Shown in pieces: positions 45,240-54,312 of a stretch of DNA of 64,000 nucleotides. The number at the start of each line of letters is the position of its first letter. Position 1 is the first letter of the stretch. Source of the stretch: Pseudobdellovibrionaceae bacterium (GTDB lineage Bacteria > Bdellovibrionota > Bdellovibrionia > Bdellovibrionales > Bdellovibrionaceae); NCBI GenBank assembly GCA_016785955.1, contig JAEUWH010000082.1, positions 140,577-204,576 of the forward strand. The letters run 5' to 3'. The position numbers were made by a program, and so were the translations under genes. The notes under the pieces were generated by a model. That model was not told the DNA's origin and searched no databases. It was given only the letters and a program-made list of their open reading frames with translations.

Positions 45240-46817
45240 ATGCCGCTATTCAGTTGGTTTCAACGTATATTTCGTAGCAAAACTACCGTGTCCGCTGTGG
45301 TTCTTTCTTCTTTAACTCTCATTTTAATTATTGGCTTTCAGAATTGTGGAAAAGCAGGCTTTGATAGTGCTGGCGATACTCAATTACAATCTATAAATCC
45401 AGCAGATGGTGTTCCATTCGCCTTTGAAGCTGCTGCAGATATGATCACGTATAATTCATGTAATTCGCCGTCGTCTCAAGGAAAAACGTTTAACTACATG
45501 ATCGGTGCCTATGATTCTAAAACGACGGCCGGCGCCGTCGTTGGCTCAACGTCGTATTCGCCAAAAGGAGGCGTTCGAATTCGCCAGGAGTTCATTAACT
45601 ATGCTGCGCAAGTTTTAAAACCAGACTATCCAAATCCTGAAGTGACGGCCGAGCAAGTCCAACGATTGCTGGCAGAGTCGAGCCTGAACTCGAAAGTACT
45701 TCCGCAGGTTTCAGTTCGATCTATTTATAAAAGTTTAAGATTAAATAATGTCTTTTCGAAGACCTCGACCCCTTCACTGGGGATTGATGTGCTTCCATTG
45801 CTTGGAAATTTAGCTAATTCGACGTGGTCGAGTTTATTAGTAAGTAAAAGCTTTCCTAAAAAGTCTAAGATTGAGTACACTGATTATTTTCCAGAAGCGA
45901 GTAGTACGCAAAGTCGAATTGAGGGTGCTTTTTACTTTAATACGAACGAGCAAACGGCGGAAGATTACCGAAATGCGTTCAATAGAGTAGGTAATTTAGA
46001 CGCTCAGATTGTCTTAGGCTTTTCATATGAAAATGAAGGTGTTCTGATTTCTCCGGAAACGTCACAGAACGATATTATGACGGCCGCTTATGGTCGAGGG
46101 TACCGGTTAAGCTTTGCAAACCCCAGCGTGGCGGCGATCCCGTCTACCTGGGCGGGCCACCCAAATAATGTTGTCACGAAAGTGGAAGAATATGATCTTG
46201 TGGAAAACAAGCAAATCACCGATTCTGTTTGGGATTGTGGTTTAAGATTTAACATTGTTCGCCAAGAAGATGCTCACTTTGACTGGAACACCGTAGTTTT
46301 GGCAGTCGATAAAGCCATCCAAATGGATTCAAATATCGCCCCCGAATCAAAAGCTGCGCAAAAAGAAGCAAAAATTTTAAGTATGGCTAATTACTATGGG
46401 CGTGTAGATGGACAAAACATTGCGGGATTTTGTCCGAAGATGAATTATCTCACCTTGATGAGTGTGCCGCCACAAAATGAAATATTTGGTGTCGGAGCGT
46501 ATGCGGGAAAAACGTATGCTCAAATTTTAGAAATGGTTCGCCGTCATCTTCCTGAAAGTGATTGGGAAGTGAACTTGGTAGACCGTTGTGTGGTTCCCAA
46601 AAAATTTTCTTGTTACCCGGAAACCGAGCCAAGTGGTCAATCTTTGGAGGATTACGAAACGTATTATGGCAAGTATAAGGTTTCCAATCGTATCAATAAG
46701 GCATGTTTTCATCAATTTAACAATTCTTATACCTCGAAGGCTAATAAACGTGATGATAGTGGAAACTTGCCGACAGAATGGTGTAACGAATTCGTAACTG
46801 TGTGTACGAAACGTTAA
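45240..46817 (+). CDS. Lipoprotein-like exported protein with an Asn-Cys processing site
   Basis: 525 residues from the ATG at 45240 (AGGGG 7 bases upstream); an earlier ATG at 45210 has poor context. A hydrophobic stretch (SLTLILIIGFQNCG, about 25-39) leads to Cys as in lipoproteins, but the residue before Cys is Asn instead of Gly, Ala or Ser. I recall the same FQNCG form in other Bdellovibrio exported proteins. The mature part is long and mostly beta-like, with scattered Cys near the C-terminus. No enzyme motif recognised. Confidence 0.65.
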   Translation: MPLFSWFQRIFRSKTTVSAVVLSSLTLILIIGFQNCGKAGFDSAGDTQLQSINPADGVPFAFEAAADMITYNSCNSPSSQGKTFNYMIGAYDSKTTAGAVVGSTSYSPKGGVRIRQEFINYAAQVLKPDYPNPEVTAEQVQRLLAESSLNSKVLPQVSVRSIYKSLRLNNVFSKTSTPSLGIDVLPLLGNLANSTWSSLLVSKSFPKKSKIEYTDYFPEASSTQSRIEGAFYFNTNEQTAEDYRNAFNRVGNLDAQIVLGFSYENEGVLISPETSQNDIMTAAYGRGYRLSFANPSVAAIPSTWAGHPNNVVTKVEEYDLVENKQITDSVWDCGLRFNIVRQEDAHFDWNTVVLAVDKAIQMDSNIAPESKAAQKEAKILSMANYYGRVDGQNIAGFCPKMNYLTLMSVPPQNEIFGVGAYAGKTYAQILEMVRRHLPESDWEVNLVDRCVVPKKFSCYPETEPSGQSLEDYETYYGKYKVSNRINKACFHQFNNSYTSKANKRDDSGNLPTEWCNEFVTVCTKR

Positions 46818-46880
46818 TACCGCACCACTTCTTATTTCCTTCTGTAGACATTGCCTAAATTCTAGTGCCATAATTTTTAA

Positions 46881-47687
46881 ATGAAAAAGTTCTTTGTGGT
46901 TTTTTTTATCAGTCTATCTTTATGGGCGTCCTTAGATAATACTACTAAAACTACAGGCAGTGTTTCTTCGGCTCTGGGTGGTGCTGGTCGTGCGGCCGTT
47001 GCACCGGGTGACGTAAGCACATTGAATCCAGCTAATTTAGCCCATTTGCGTGGTTATTATTTGTACTCGCGCTATTTGCCGGGTGAGTCGGCGTATGCGA
47101 TATCTGATAATACTGCGGAAACGGTTGTGCCAGCGTCGGTTTATTATTATCAAAATTCCCAAGAGCGTAATTTCAAGCTTTCATTTGCAGAGAAAATCAG
47201 GAAAAGAATAGCCGTTGGGATCAGCGGAAGTTTTTATCAATTTCGAAATACTGAGCAATCAGCGAATCGTATGAATATGGATTTCGGGGTTTCTTATGTT
47301 CCTCGAGACAATTTGGGGTTTGGATTTGTCGCGTATAACTTGATAGGGGCTGCTTCGAATGAATTGATTCGAGAACGCACGGCTCCCCAAATTGGGATGG
47401 GTTCTCACTACATGTATAGGGGTTTTTTACGTCTGCGGGCCGACTATGTAACGGGCAATAATTATAAAATCAGCGACGGTCAAATCATGGTTGGTGCCGA
47501 GAATTACATAAATCGTTGGATGATTTTCAGGATGGGATATCAAGAAAACTTAAATGAAAACAGAGACTTGGGTACTTTGGGGTGGGGATTTGACCTGCCA
47601 AAATTCAAACTGAATTATGCGTACTTAACGGAAACGGGATCTGAGCCTGAAGTGAGGCATTCCGTTGACTTAAGTATCCCTTTTTGA
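46881..47687 (+). CDS. Outer-membrane barrel of the FadL/OmpP1/PorV type
   Basis: 268 residues. Signal peptide about 1-17. The mature N-terminus SVSSALGGAGRAAVAPGDVSTLNPANLA is the hallmark hatch of FadL/PorV-like barrels. The rest alternates aromatic and polar residues, ending in Phe. It may move a hydrophobic molecule across the outer membrane. No clear ribosome binding site before the ATG. Confidence 0.7.
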   Translation: MKKFFVVFFISLSLWASLDNTTKTTGSVSSALGGAGRAAVAPGDVSTLNPANLAHLRGYYLYSRYLPGESAYAISDNTAETVVPASVYYYQNSQERNFKLSFAEKIRKRIAVGISGSFYQFRNTEQSANRMNMDFGVSYVPRDNLGFGFVAYNLIGAASNELIRERTAPQIGMGSHYMYRGFLRLRADYVTGNNYKISDGQIMVGAENYINRWMIFRMGYQENLNENRDLGTLGWGFDLPKFKLNYAYLTETGSEPEVRHSVDLSIPF

Positions 47688-47726
47688 TAACTCAGACGCT
47701 TCGGATAAAAATAACGGGAGAAGACC

Positions 47727-47852
47727 ATGGCTTCAAAAACAAAAAGAACTGAAACGATTAGAAAGAAAAAGCTTTTAAGAAAAGGCGTTAAAAGAAAAGC
47801 AAAATTAAGAAATCACGGCACTTCTAAAACTGATAAAGAACTTTTTGGTTAA
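47727..47852 (+). CDS. 41-residue basic protein
   Basis: A short frame read by hand, ATG at 47727, with GGGAG 8 bases upstream. The product is almost half Lys and Arg (KTKRTETIRKKKLLRKG, then VKRKAKLRNHG) and ends DKELFG. The pattern of a short, strongly basic, non-repetitive peptide suggests RNA or ribosome contact. The stop is two bases from the convergent TonB-like gene end. No homologue recognised. Confidence 0.6.
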   Translation: MASKTKRTETIRKKKLLRKGVKRKAKLRNHGTSKTDKELFG

Positions 47853-47854
47853 TA

Positions 47855-49240
47855 TTACCTTCGTTTTAATAAGGTGGGTTTTTGTTGAACACCACCTTTT
47901 AGATCCCATTTAAATGGGAGTTCGACCCAGCCCTCTTGTCCAGGATAAAACCTCCAATTTTTTAAAGCTGCTAATGTTTTACGATCTAAATTGCGATGTC
48001 CAGTGGATTGGATCAATCTAAACAAAGTTAAGTTTCCTTCTTTAGTTACATAGGCATTAAAAATAATTGTGCCTGATAGTCCATTCATACGATCGGTTAC
48101 ATCATAATTCGGTCGGGGGTTGCCGGGCTTTTGCCGTAAATCTTCAAGACGTCGGACAACGCCTTCGCTGTCGGAGCCAACACCACCTGGCACGGAGCCG
48201 GATGTTGATTTTGTCAATTCGTCGCTGCCAGTACCAAAAGATTTGTTCCTGGCTGCTTCAGAACTTCCTTGTGACGAGCCTGCAGTCGCTGTGGCAGTTG
48301 ATTCAGCTTGCTGAGCTTGTCTTCTGAGTTGTTCTTTTTGATTTTTTAATTTTTCTAATCGAGAAGCGGCGATATTATCAAAACTAGATTCTTCGTTATT
48401 GATAGCTGTTGATGTTTGCTCGAGATCCGATATTGATTCCTCTAAAAGCTTGGCATCATTTTGAACAGCGGCTGCGATTTTTTCATTGTCAGTGTCATCA
48501 ATTTTATCAAAGTCTGATTCAAATTCCTTTGTAGAGAGATGAGGCGCAGGTTCTTCGGACACCTCTGTCAGATTTGGAATGGCGATATCGCTGACGGTGG
48601 CTAGTGGCTCGGCGGCGACGAGTGTGCCCGAACTTTTTTTTGCCTTGGCTATTGGCGGCGGAGGGGTTTTGGCGCGTTTTTTTGTTGTAGTCTCTGTGGG
48701 CAATACATCCAGTTTCGACTCTGGTGCGGGGGAGGTGGGCATGGGCTCTTCCGCAGATGTGTAGCCGGGTGAAGACGGTGGCAGTGCTGAATTTGAAACA
48801 TAGGAAACTTCGATGATTTCAGGTTTCTGCATTTTTTCAACGGCCAGCGTGATTGCGTAAACTAGAATCATGATATGCGTGACAACAGATAAAACGAAAA
48901 ATCGCTTTTGCGGGAAACTGAATTTTTTAGGATTAATAAGTTTGTAATCAACATAAGGAATTTGAGCCAGTTTAACCGAGTGATTCCGATCGTCCTGGGT
49001 TTGAAAAAAATCATCAAAACTGAGTTGTTGGTCGAAAGTATTAATTTTCGTATCTAGAGACGAAGTTTTCTTTGGCATTGATTCGCTAACAGGTAGTGTT
49101 TCCATGGAATAATTCTCATCAAAATAGATGCCTTCACAGCTGTAAATAGCTGATAAATGAGTCGTAAAAGCCTGTATTTTTTTCTGATATGTCTGAAGAT
49201 TGGCTAATGTCATTACCAACCTATCTAGGTCGATGTTCAT
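47855..49240 (-). CDS. TonB-family energy-transducing protein with long cytoplasmic N-terminus
   Basis: 461 residues. Unusually, about 112 residues precede the single membrane helix (about 113-134). Next comes a long Pro/Ser/Glu-rich periplasmic linker with a coiled-coil stretch (SRLEKLKNQKEQLRRQAQQA), then a TonB C-terminal domain: LSGTIIFNAYVTKEGNL and LKNWRFYPGQEGWVELPF. TonB proteins transmit the proton gradient to outer-membrane partners. No ExbB/ExbD gene is adjacent. Confidence 0.85.
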   Translation of the reverse strand: MNIDLDRLVMTLANLQTYQKKIQAFTTHLSAIYSCEGIYFDENYSMETLPVSESMPKKTSSLDTKINTFDQQLSFDDFFQTQDDRNHSVKLAQIPYVDYKLINPKKFSFPQKRFFVLSVVTHIMILVYAITLAVEKMQKPEIIEVSYVSNSALPPSSPGYTSAEEPMPTSPAPESKLDVLPTETTTKKRAKTPPPPIAKAKKSSGTLVAAEPLATVSDIAIPNLTEVSEEPAPHLSTKEFESDFDKIDDTDNEKIAAAVQNDAKLLEESISDLEQTSTAINNEESSFDNIAASRLEKLKNQKEQLRRQAQQAESTATATAGSSQGSSEAARNKSFGTGSDELTKSTSGSVPGGVGSDSEGVVRRLEDLRQKPGNPRPNYDVTDRMNGLSGTIIFNAYVTKEGNLTLFRLIQSTGHRNLDRKTLAALKNWRFYPGQEGWVELPFKWDLKGGVQQKPTLLKRR

Positions 49241-49394
49241 GTTTCAGACAGACCAAGGTCCAGTTTGTAAATTTTAAAATCAATATACGTGTTATAGGTT
49301 TTTTTTCATTAGCCTATAAAGTTTGTTTAAAAATTAGACGATAGATGACTTGAGAATATACAGGAACTCTGGAAGTTCCATCGAAGGAGTCGTT

Positions 49395-50966
49395 ATGTCG
49401 ATGATTAACTGGAATGAATTTGAACACATTCACGTGATCAAAAAGTTAAAGCAAATTTTAAATTCTTGGTGGAACATTGATTTGGTTTTCACTGACGAGC
49501 GTGGTGAAATTAAAGGTTTGGAAAATACGAGAACAGTATTTCATAATCCTGCGGTTGGCTATCTAGTCGAAAAAGAATCAGGGAAATCAAGTTTGAGTGA
49601 AGTTATCACTAAGACGTTAGAAGACTTAAAAACGTCTAATAATAGATACTCGCTTAAAAAATGGGATATGACTGGATTTGATGTGGGTGTTTTCCCAATC
49701 ATGATTGAAAATGATTGTGTGGGTACAGTGGTTGGCGTTGGTTATTTTAAAGATGATCAAGCAACACAAAGACTGCCCGAAGTTCGCGAGCGTTTAGCGG
49801 CTTTTGGTGTGCCAGCAGATTATATCGAAAAGTTGGTTTCAAGATTGAAATATCTAGATGACCATGAAAGAAATCATTTTTGCGAGCTTTGTGAATTAGT
49901 AGCTCAGGAGATCGTGACTCTTCATTTGGAAATCACTAAACGTGATGACCGTATCCGTGAATTAAATAACGAATTAGGAAAACGTTTTCGTTATGATTCT
50001 ATGATTGGTAAGTCTAAACCAATGCAAGAACTGTACAATTTGCTGGATAAAATTAAAGGCTCTGAAACAACTGTGCTTATTCAAGGGGAAAACGGTACTG
50101 GTAAGGAATTGATTGCAAAATCAATTCACTATCACTCGGTCAGAAAAGATAAAGCGTTTGTGGCGCAAAACTTTACTGCGATTAATGATAACCTTTTGGA
50201 AGCCGAACTGTTCGGTGCCATGAGAGGCGCGTACACAGGGTCTGTAAAGGACAGAAAAGGTCTTTTCGAAACTGCAGATAAAGGAACATTGTTTCTGGAT
50301 GAAGTAGGGGATATCTCTCCATCGATGCAAGTCAAATTGCTTCGGGTAATTCAAGAGGGAACATTCATGCCAGTAGGTTCAACTGAAACTAAGAAAGTTG
50401 ATGTTCGAATCATCGCGGCAACTAATAAGAACTTAAAAGAAATGATTGATGCGGGTACATTCCGAGAAGATTTGTATTACCGTTTAAATATCATAAATTT
50501 GCGCGTGCCTCCTATGAGAGAAAGAAAAGAAGATATTCCGTATCTTGTGGACTATTTTATGAAAAAGGTTTCCGAACAGAAGCATGCGGGTGGTGTAACT
50601 AAGGTTTTAACGAACCGGGCGTTAGAGAAACTTTATGATTATGCATGGCCAGGTAACGTTCGAGAACTGCAAAATGAGATCGAGCGTGTGTATGTACTTT
50701 CTGGTGCAGAAACTAAGATTACGGCAGAATTATTGTCTCCAAAAATCTTAGAAGCATCCGAGACCAACAAAGTTCAAGGTGCTCGTCTACAAGGTCGCTT
50801 GAAGGACGCTATTCAAGAGCTTGAGCGTGAAATGATTCGTGAAGGTCTGCGTAGAACAGGTTGGAACAAATCAAAACTGGCGAAAGAACTTGGGATCAGT
50901 CGTGCGAACTTGATTGATAAAGTTCAACAGTATGGTTTAGATAAACGCAAGATTGCTCGCGCATAA
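49395..50966 (+). CDS. Sigma-54-dependent activator with a PocR-like sensor
   Basis: 523 residues from the ATG at 49395 (AAGGAG before it). An N-terminal sensor (about 1-170, ending HFCELCELVAQEIV) resembles PocR/GAF-type ligand domains. The AAA+ core has Walker A GENGTGKE (231-238), the sigma-54 loop GAYTGS (278-283; family GAFTGA), and LFLDEVGDIS (Walker B). A Fis-type HTH ends the chain (WNKSKLAKELGISRANLIDK). It should open sigma-54 promoters in response to a small ligand. Its degenerate paralogue lies downstream. Confidence 0.93.
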   Translation: MSMINWNEFEHIHVIKKLKQILNSWWNIDLVFTDERGEIKGLENTRTVFHNPAVGYLVEKESGKSSLSEVITKTLEDLKTSNNRYSLKKWDMTGFDVGVFPIMIENDCVGTVVGVGYFKDDQATQRLPEVRERLAAFGVPADYIEKLVSRLKYLDDHERNHFCELCELVAQEIVTLHLEITKRDDRIRELNNELGKRFRYDSMIGKSKPMQELYNLLDKIKGSETTVLIQGENGTGKELIAKSIHYHSVRKDKAFVAQNFTAINDNLLEAELFGAMRGAYTGSVKDRKGLFETADKGTLFLDEVGDISPSMQVKLLRVIQEGTFMPVGSTETKKVDVRIIAATNKNLKEMIDAGTFREDLYYRLNIINLRVPPMRERKEDIPYLVDYFMKKVSEQKHAGGVTKVLTNRALEKLYDYAWPGNVRELQNEIERVYVLSGAETKITAELLSPKILEASETNKVQGARLQGRLKDAIQELEREMIREGLRRTGWNKSKLAKELGISRANLIDKVQQYGLDKRKIARA

Positions 50967-50991
50967 GTAATATTCTTTAGGAAAAAATTTT

Positions 50992-51035
50992 AAAACCTCC
51001 ATAGACTTGTTAACACTTTTGTCTACGGAGGTTTT
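50992..51035 (+). terminator. Hairpin terminator after the sigma-54 activator
   Basis: A 15-base stem with a single mismatch (50992-51006 with 51021-51035; AAAACCTCC pairs with GGAGGTTTT at the base), 14-base loop. The T run on the plus strand is short (TTTT), the A run upstream longer, so it may also serve the minus strand. Confidence 0.7.
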
Positions 51036-51381
51036 AACTTTTATACATAAATGCGGTTAAGTGTCGGCCTAAATATCAGCCTAACTGGCAGCCTATGAAA
51101 GATGGAAAAATTTCTCGTTAGTTCTGGATTTTTTCAATTTTCAGAGTGGCCCAACGATGCCTATTTTGACTACTTTGATTACAGGACTTTTTTTCTATCT
51201 ATAATCCCTACGAAAATAGAGTACTTAATTAACCATTTCGAGTTATATAATTTTCATACCTTTAGTGACGATCGTCGGCATAAGACTTGTAAAGATATTA
51301 AAGCAACGGATGATTTCTTGGGTGAAATCTCAAACTTGGGGTCAGAATTCTTAGCGAACAGAATTTGGCGTAGGGGATGTT
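51036..51381. other. 346-base spacer before the degenerate activator
   Basis: A 98-codon frame (51102-51398, plus) is open here and overlaps the next gene by 17 bases. Its product is rich in Phe, Tyr and Asp, has no domain and no good ribosome binding site. I see no repeat or promoter that stands out. Confidence 0.4.
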
Positions 51382-52194
51382 ATGATAAGACTAGATGATC
51401 AATCATCTATCAATAAGTTAAAATCGATTATCAAAAATCGATTCGGTAAGGGGTTAGAAATCAGCAGGCTCACTGACTTACAATCAGTTGGGCCTGACTC
51501 TGATTTCTTTTTCAAAAACAAAGACCTTGTTATTCCTATATTTCAAGATGCGACTTATCTGGGAACGGCGATAGTTCCTGATGCAAAGGAAATTGATGAT
51601 CGTAATATTTCTTCCATTTCTACTTTAGTAAAAATGACTTTGATTCCCGTATTTTATTCGCAATATCAAACACTACAAGAGAATAATCTGAAAGCCGCAG
51701 AAGCTTCGTTTGATGAAGCAGTAGACGATTTTGGTATTCGTCAGGTCCAGCACTCTGCAGAGTCCAGGATTGTGTCCCATGTGATTCATTTAAACGGCAT
51801 CAAAGAAATTGTATTCAAAGTTGCTCATCAAATACATGAAATAGATAAACGTTGGGCATTTTTGCCATATGAAAATGTCAAAAATGAGTTTAATTCCATA
51901 GAGGGAATCAAGAGCTTGGGTAACATCACAGTTTTTGTTGAAAATATACTGGCGTTGACCTTAGAAGAGCAGCAACTGATCTGTGAATATAAAGCAGTTT
52001 CAAATATGAGCAGCAGTAATGAGCCATTATTTATCATTGGATCCCAGGACGAGCTAGCAGCCCTTTCGATCCACCCTGGTATTTCAAGTGAAATGTTGAT
52101 TGTAATGAACGAGCAAACATTTGAAGTGAACAGGGCGCCATTAACGTACTCTAAATTAAAGGAATCCGTAGAAATTCTATTCTTCGAGAGTTGA
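51382..52194 (+). CDS. Degenerate paralogue of the sigma-54 activator, no P-loop and no HTH
   Basis: 270 residues. Residue-by-residue reading against the neighbouring activator shows shared order: INKLKSIIKNRF aligns with IKKLKQILNSWW; NGIKEIVFKVAH with GTGKELIAKSIH; TVFVENILALTLEEQQL with TLFLDEVGDISPSMQVK; then FIIGSQDEL with RIIAATNKNL. The Walker A glycines are lost (Lys kept), Walker B Asp-Glu became Glu-Asn, the sigma-54 loop is deleted, and the chain stops before the HTH. It cannot be an ATPase activator; a partner that holds or inhibits the intact protein is the natural guess. AGGGGA precedes the ATG. Confidence 0.75.
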   Translation: MIRLDDQSSINKLKSIIKNRFGKGLEISRLTDLQSVGPDSDFFFKNKDLVIPIFQDATYLGTAIVPDAKEIDDRNISSISTLVKMTLIPVFYSQYQTLQENNLKAAEASFDEAVDDFGIRQVQHSAESRIVSHVIHLNGIKEIVFKVAHQIHEIDKRWAFLPYENVKNEFNSIEGIKSLGNITVFVENILALTLEEQQLICEYKAVSNMSSSNEPLFIIGSQDELAALSIHPGISSEMLIVMNEQTFEVNRAPLTYSKLKESVEILFFES

Positions 52195-52220
52195 CACTAG
52201 CGATTATTATTTTTGATAAT
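52191..52220 (+). promoter_or_regulatory. Candidate sigma-70 promoter for amgK-murU
   Basis: A perfect TTGACA (52191-52196) overlaps the stop codon of the preceding gene. GATAAT (52215-52220) follows at 18 bases, a good -10. The transcript would start about 65 bases before the amgK TTG. Confidence 0.65.
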
Positions 52221-52291
52221 AGATAGAGTAGTTAAGGTCTAAGATGACACTGGACTAAAATCTAGACCTCATATGGATATGGAGTACTCAA

Positions 52292-53308
52292 TTGTTTATC
52301 AAGGATGAAAACGTGCAACTTTTTTTAGAACAATCACTGAAAAAATCAGATTTTAAAATTATTCAACTGGCCGGCGATGCTTCAACACGGAAATACTATC
52401 GGGTTGTAGTGGATAATCAATCTCTGGTGCTGATGAAATGGGATCCTTTTCAACCAGAAAAATATCCATTCATTAGTGTGTTAAATCATTTCGCTGAGGC
52501 CGGGGTTCATGTTCCTAAAATCATTGATATGTCGGCCAAAGATGGATTGGTTCTTTTGGAAGATTTAGGTGATTTGACTTTAGAGAGAAAGTTTTGGGAG
52601 CAAAAAACACCCGAAAATTCATTTCCTTACTATAAACTAGCTATCGATGAGATAATTAAAATTCACTATTCCGCGTCGGTAATAAAAAAACCATGCACAG
52701 CGTTTGATATTGAATTTAACACTGAAAAATTCTTATGGGAAATGAACTATGGTAAAGACAATCTCATTAAAGGGGTCTTAGGATTTAATTTGTCAGCGCA
52801 AGCAGAGGCCGAGATCATCGCCATCTTCACAAAAATTTCTGAAATTTTACATAATGAACCTAAATATATTTCTCATCGTGATTATCACTCTAGAAATCTG
52901 ATGATCAAATTTGATAAAATGTGTGTGATCGATTTTCAAGATGCGCGTCTAGGTCCTGTTCAATACGATTTGGTAAGTCTTGTGAAAGACTCCTACGTAG
53001 ACATCCCCGACGGCTATGGACAGAAAATATTGGACTATTATTTTGAGCGCGCCAAAGAATTCAATAAAACTTTTGATGTCAGTCACTTCAATTATATTTA
53101 TGAGCTGCAATCGATCCAAAGATGTTTCAAAGCTTGTGGCAGTTTTGCCAGTTTTTTTCATCAACGGGAAGATCGACGTTACTTAAAATACTTAACACCT
53201 ACATTAAGACGTGTGATTAAAAGCCTAGCGAGTTTTCCGGAATATAAAACATTTACAAACTTGCTCATTGATTCTGGTGCATTAGAAAAAGATTTTGAAG
53301 CGTGCTAA
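52292..53308 (+). CDS. amgK: Cell-wall amino-sugar kinase AmgK
   Basis: 338 residues of the APH-like kinase family. The catalytic loop is HRDYHSRNLM (Asp197) and the metal site is VIDFQDARLGPVQYDL (Asp214). AmgK phosphorylates MurNAc or GlcNAc at C1. The adjacent MurU gene makes the pair a MurNAc salvage route. The start is TTG 52292, with GGAG 7 bases upstream. It overlaps murU's extended frame by a few bases only. Confidence 0.9.
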   Translation: MFIKDENVQLFLEQSLKKSDFKIIQLAGDASTRKYYRVVVDNQSLVLMKWDPFQPEKYPFISVLNHFAEAGVHVPKIIDMSAKDGLVLLEDLGDLTLERKFWEQKTPENSFPYYKLAIDEIIKIHYSASVIKKPCTAFDIEFNTEKFLWEMNYGKDNLIKGVLGFNLSAQAEAEIIAIFTKISEILHNEPKYISHRDYHSRNLMIKFDKMCVIDFQDARLGPVQYDLVSLVKDSYVDIPDGYGQKILDYYFERAKEFNKTFDVSHFNYIYELQSIQRCFKACGSFASFFHQREDRRYLKYLTPTLRRVIKSLASFPEYKTFTNLLIDSGALEKDFEAC

Positions 53309-53319
53309 CTGGGGGCTCA

Positions 53320-54312
53320 ATGAACGTTATGATGCTTACGGCAGGTGAAGGAACGCGTCTGCGCCCACATACTCAATTTACGCCCAAGCCCGCTATCCCA
53401 TTTTTGAATGTACCCTTATATGCATACCCGTTATTTTTTTTGAATGAAATCAAACTAAAAAAAGTTGTGTTGAATACATTCCACTTGTCTTCAAAACTCA
53501 AGATGGCTGTAAATTCTTTTAAGTACGATTTCCCAATTCACTTTTCTGACGAGCAGACACTTTTGGGTAGTGGTGGTGGAGTCGAGCATGCCAAACGCTA
53601 TTTTCAATCCGAAGGAGACTTTATTCTGATGAATGGGGATGAGGTGATCATTCCTACACAGCCAGATTTTATGGAGTCGGCACTAAAAAGGCATCGAGCC
53701 AGTGGGTCTATAGCGACACTTTTAGTAATGGAACACCTAGACGTGGGAACAAAATTTGGTGGTGTGTGGGTCGATCAAGAAAATAAAATTTTGGGTTTTG
53801 GTAAGGAAAGACATCCATCGGCCAAGAAGGGATATCACTATATTGGTGTGGCCATCATATCCGAAAAAATTTTTAATTTCATACAGCCCGGAGAGTCTAA
53901 TATTTTGTATGATGGACTGACACAGGCCATTCAAGGTGGGCATTGGGCCCAAGTTGTTCCAATATCGTGTCTATGGTTCGAAACCGGTAACGAGACTGAT
54001 TTCAAATCGGCGACTCAACAATGTCTAAGCACATTGGCTCAAAATACGTTTGAGGGTAATTATTTAAAGAGATTGATTCAGTGGCGCGCTCCCGATACAC
54101 AGTTTACACATACGAATGATCGATTTATTTTAGCAGACAAGAAATTAAACTGCGATTTCGCGGCGATGAGTGGCTACAACGTCATAGGTGCGGATGTGTT
54201 TTTAAAAAAGGGATGTCGATTGAAGAACTGCATTCTTGGTCCACACGTTCAGATAAAACATGCGGACCAGCTTGAAAATATGATGATCATTAACGATCAA
54301 GATGTTTTTTAA
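53320..54312 (+). CDS. murU: MurNAc-1-phosphate uridylyltransferase MurU with C-terminal extension
   Basis: 331 residues. The nucleotidyltransferase signature is LTAGEGTRLRPHTQFTPKP at the N-terminus, then FILMNGDEVI. Pseudomonas MurU is about 223 residues; this protein has an extra C-terminal hundred with a hexapeptide-like segment (NVIGADVFLKKGCRLKNC). GGGGG lies 4 bases before the ATG 53320. Together with AmgK it makes UDP-MurNAc and bypasses de novo synthesis. Confidence 0.9.
   Translation: MNVMMLTAGEGTRLRPHTQFTPKPAIPFLNVPLYAYPLFFLNEIKLKKVVLNTFHLSSKLKMAVNSFKYDFPIHFSDEQTLLGSGGGVEHAKRYFQSEGDFILMNGDEVIIPTQPDFMESALKRHRASGSIATLLVMEHLDVGTKFGGVWVDQENKILGFGKERHPSAKKGYHYIGVAIISEKIFNFIQPGESNILYDGLTQAIQGGHWAQVVPISCLWFETGNETDFKSATQQCLSTLAQNTFEGNYLKRLIQWRAPDTQFTHTNDRFILADKKLNCDFAAMSGYNVIGADVFLKKGCRLKNCILGPHVQIKHADQLENMMIINDQDVF

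Noticed and set aside
51102..51398. 98-codon frame before the degenerate activator
   Set aside because: No good ribosome binding site, extreme Phe/Tyr/Asp content and overlap with the next gene; kept only as part of the spacer description.
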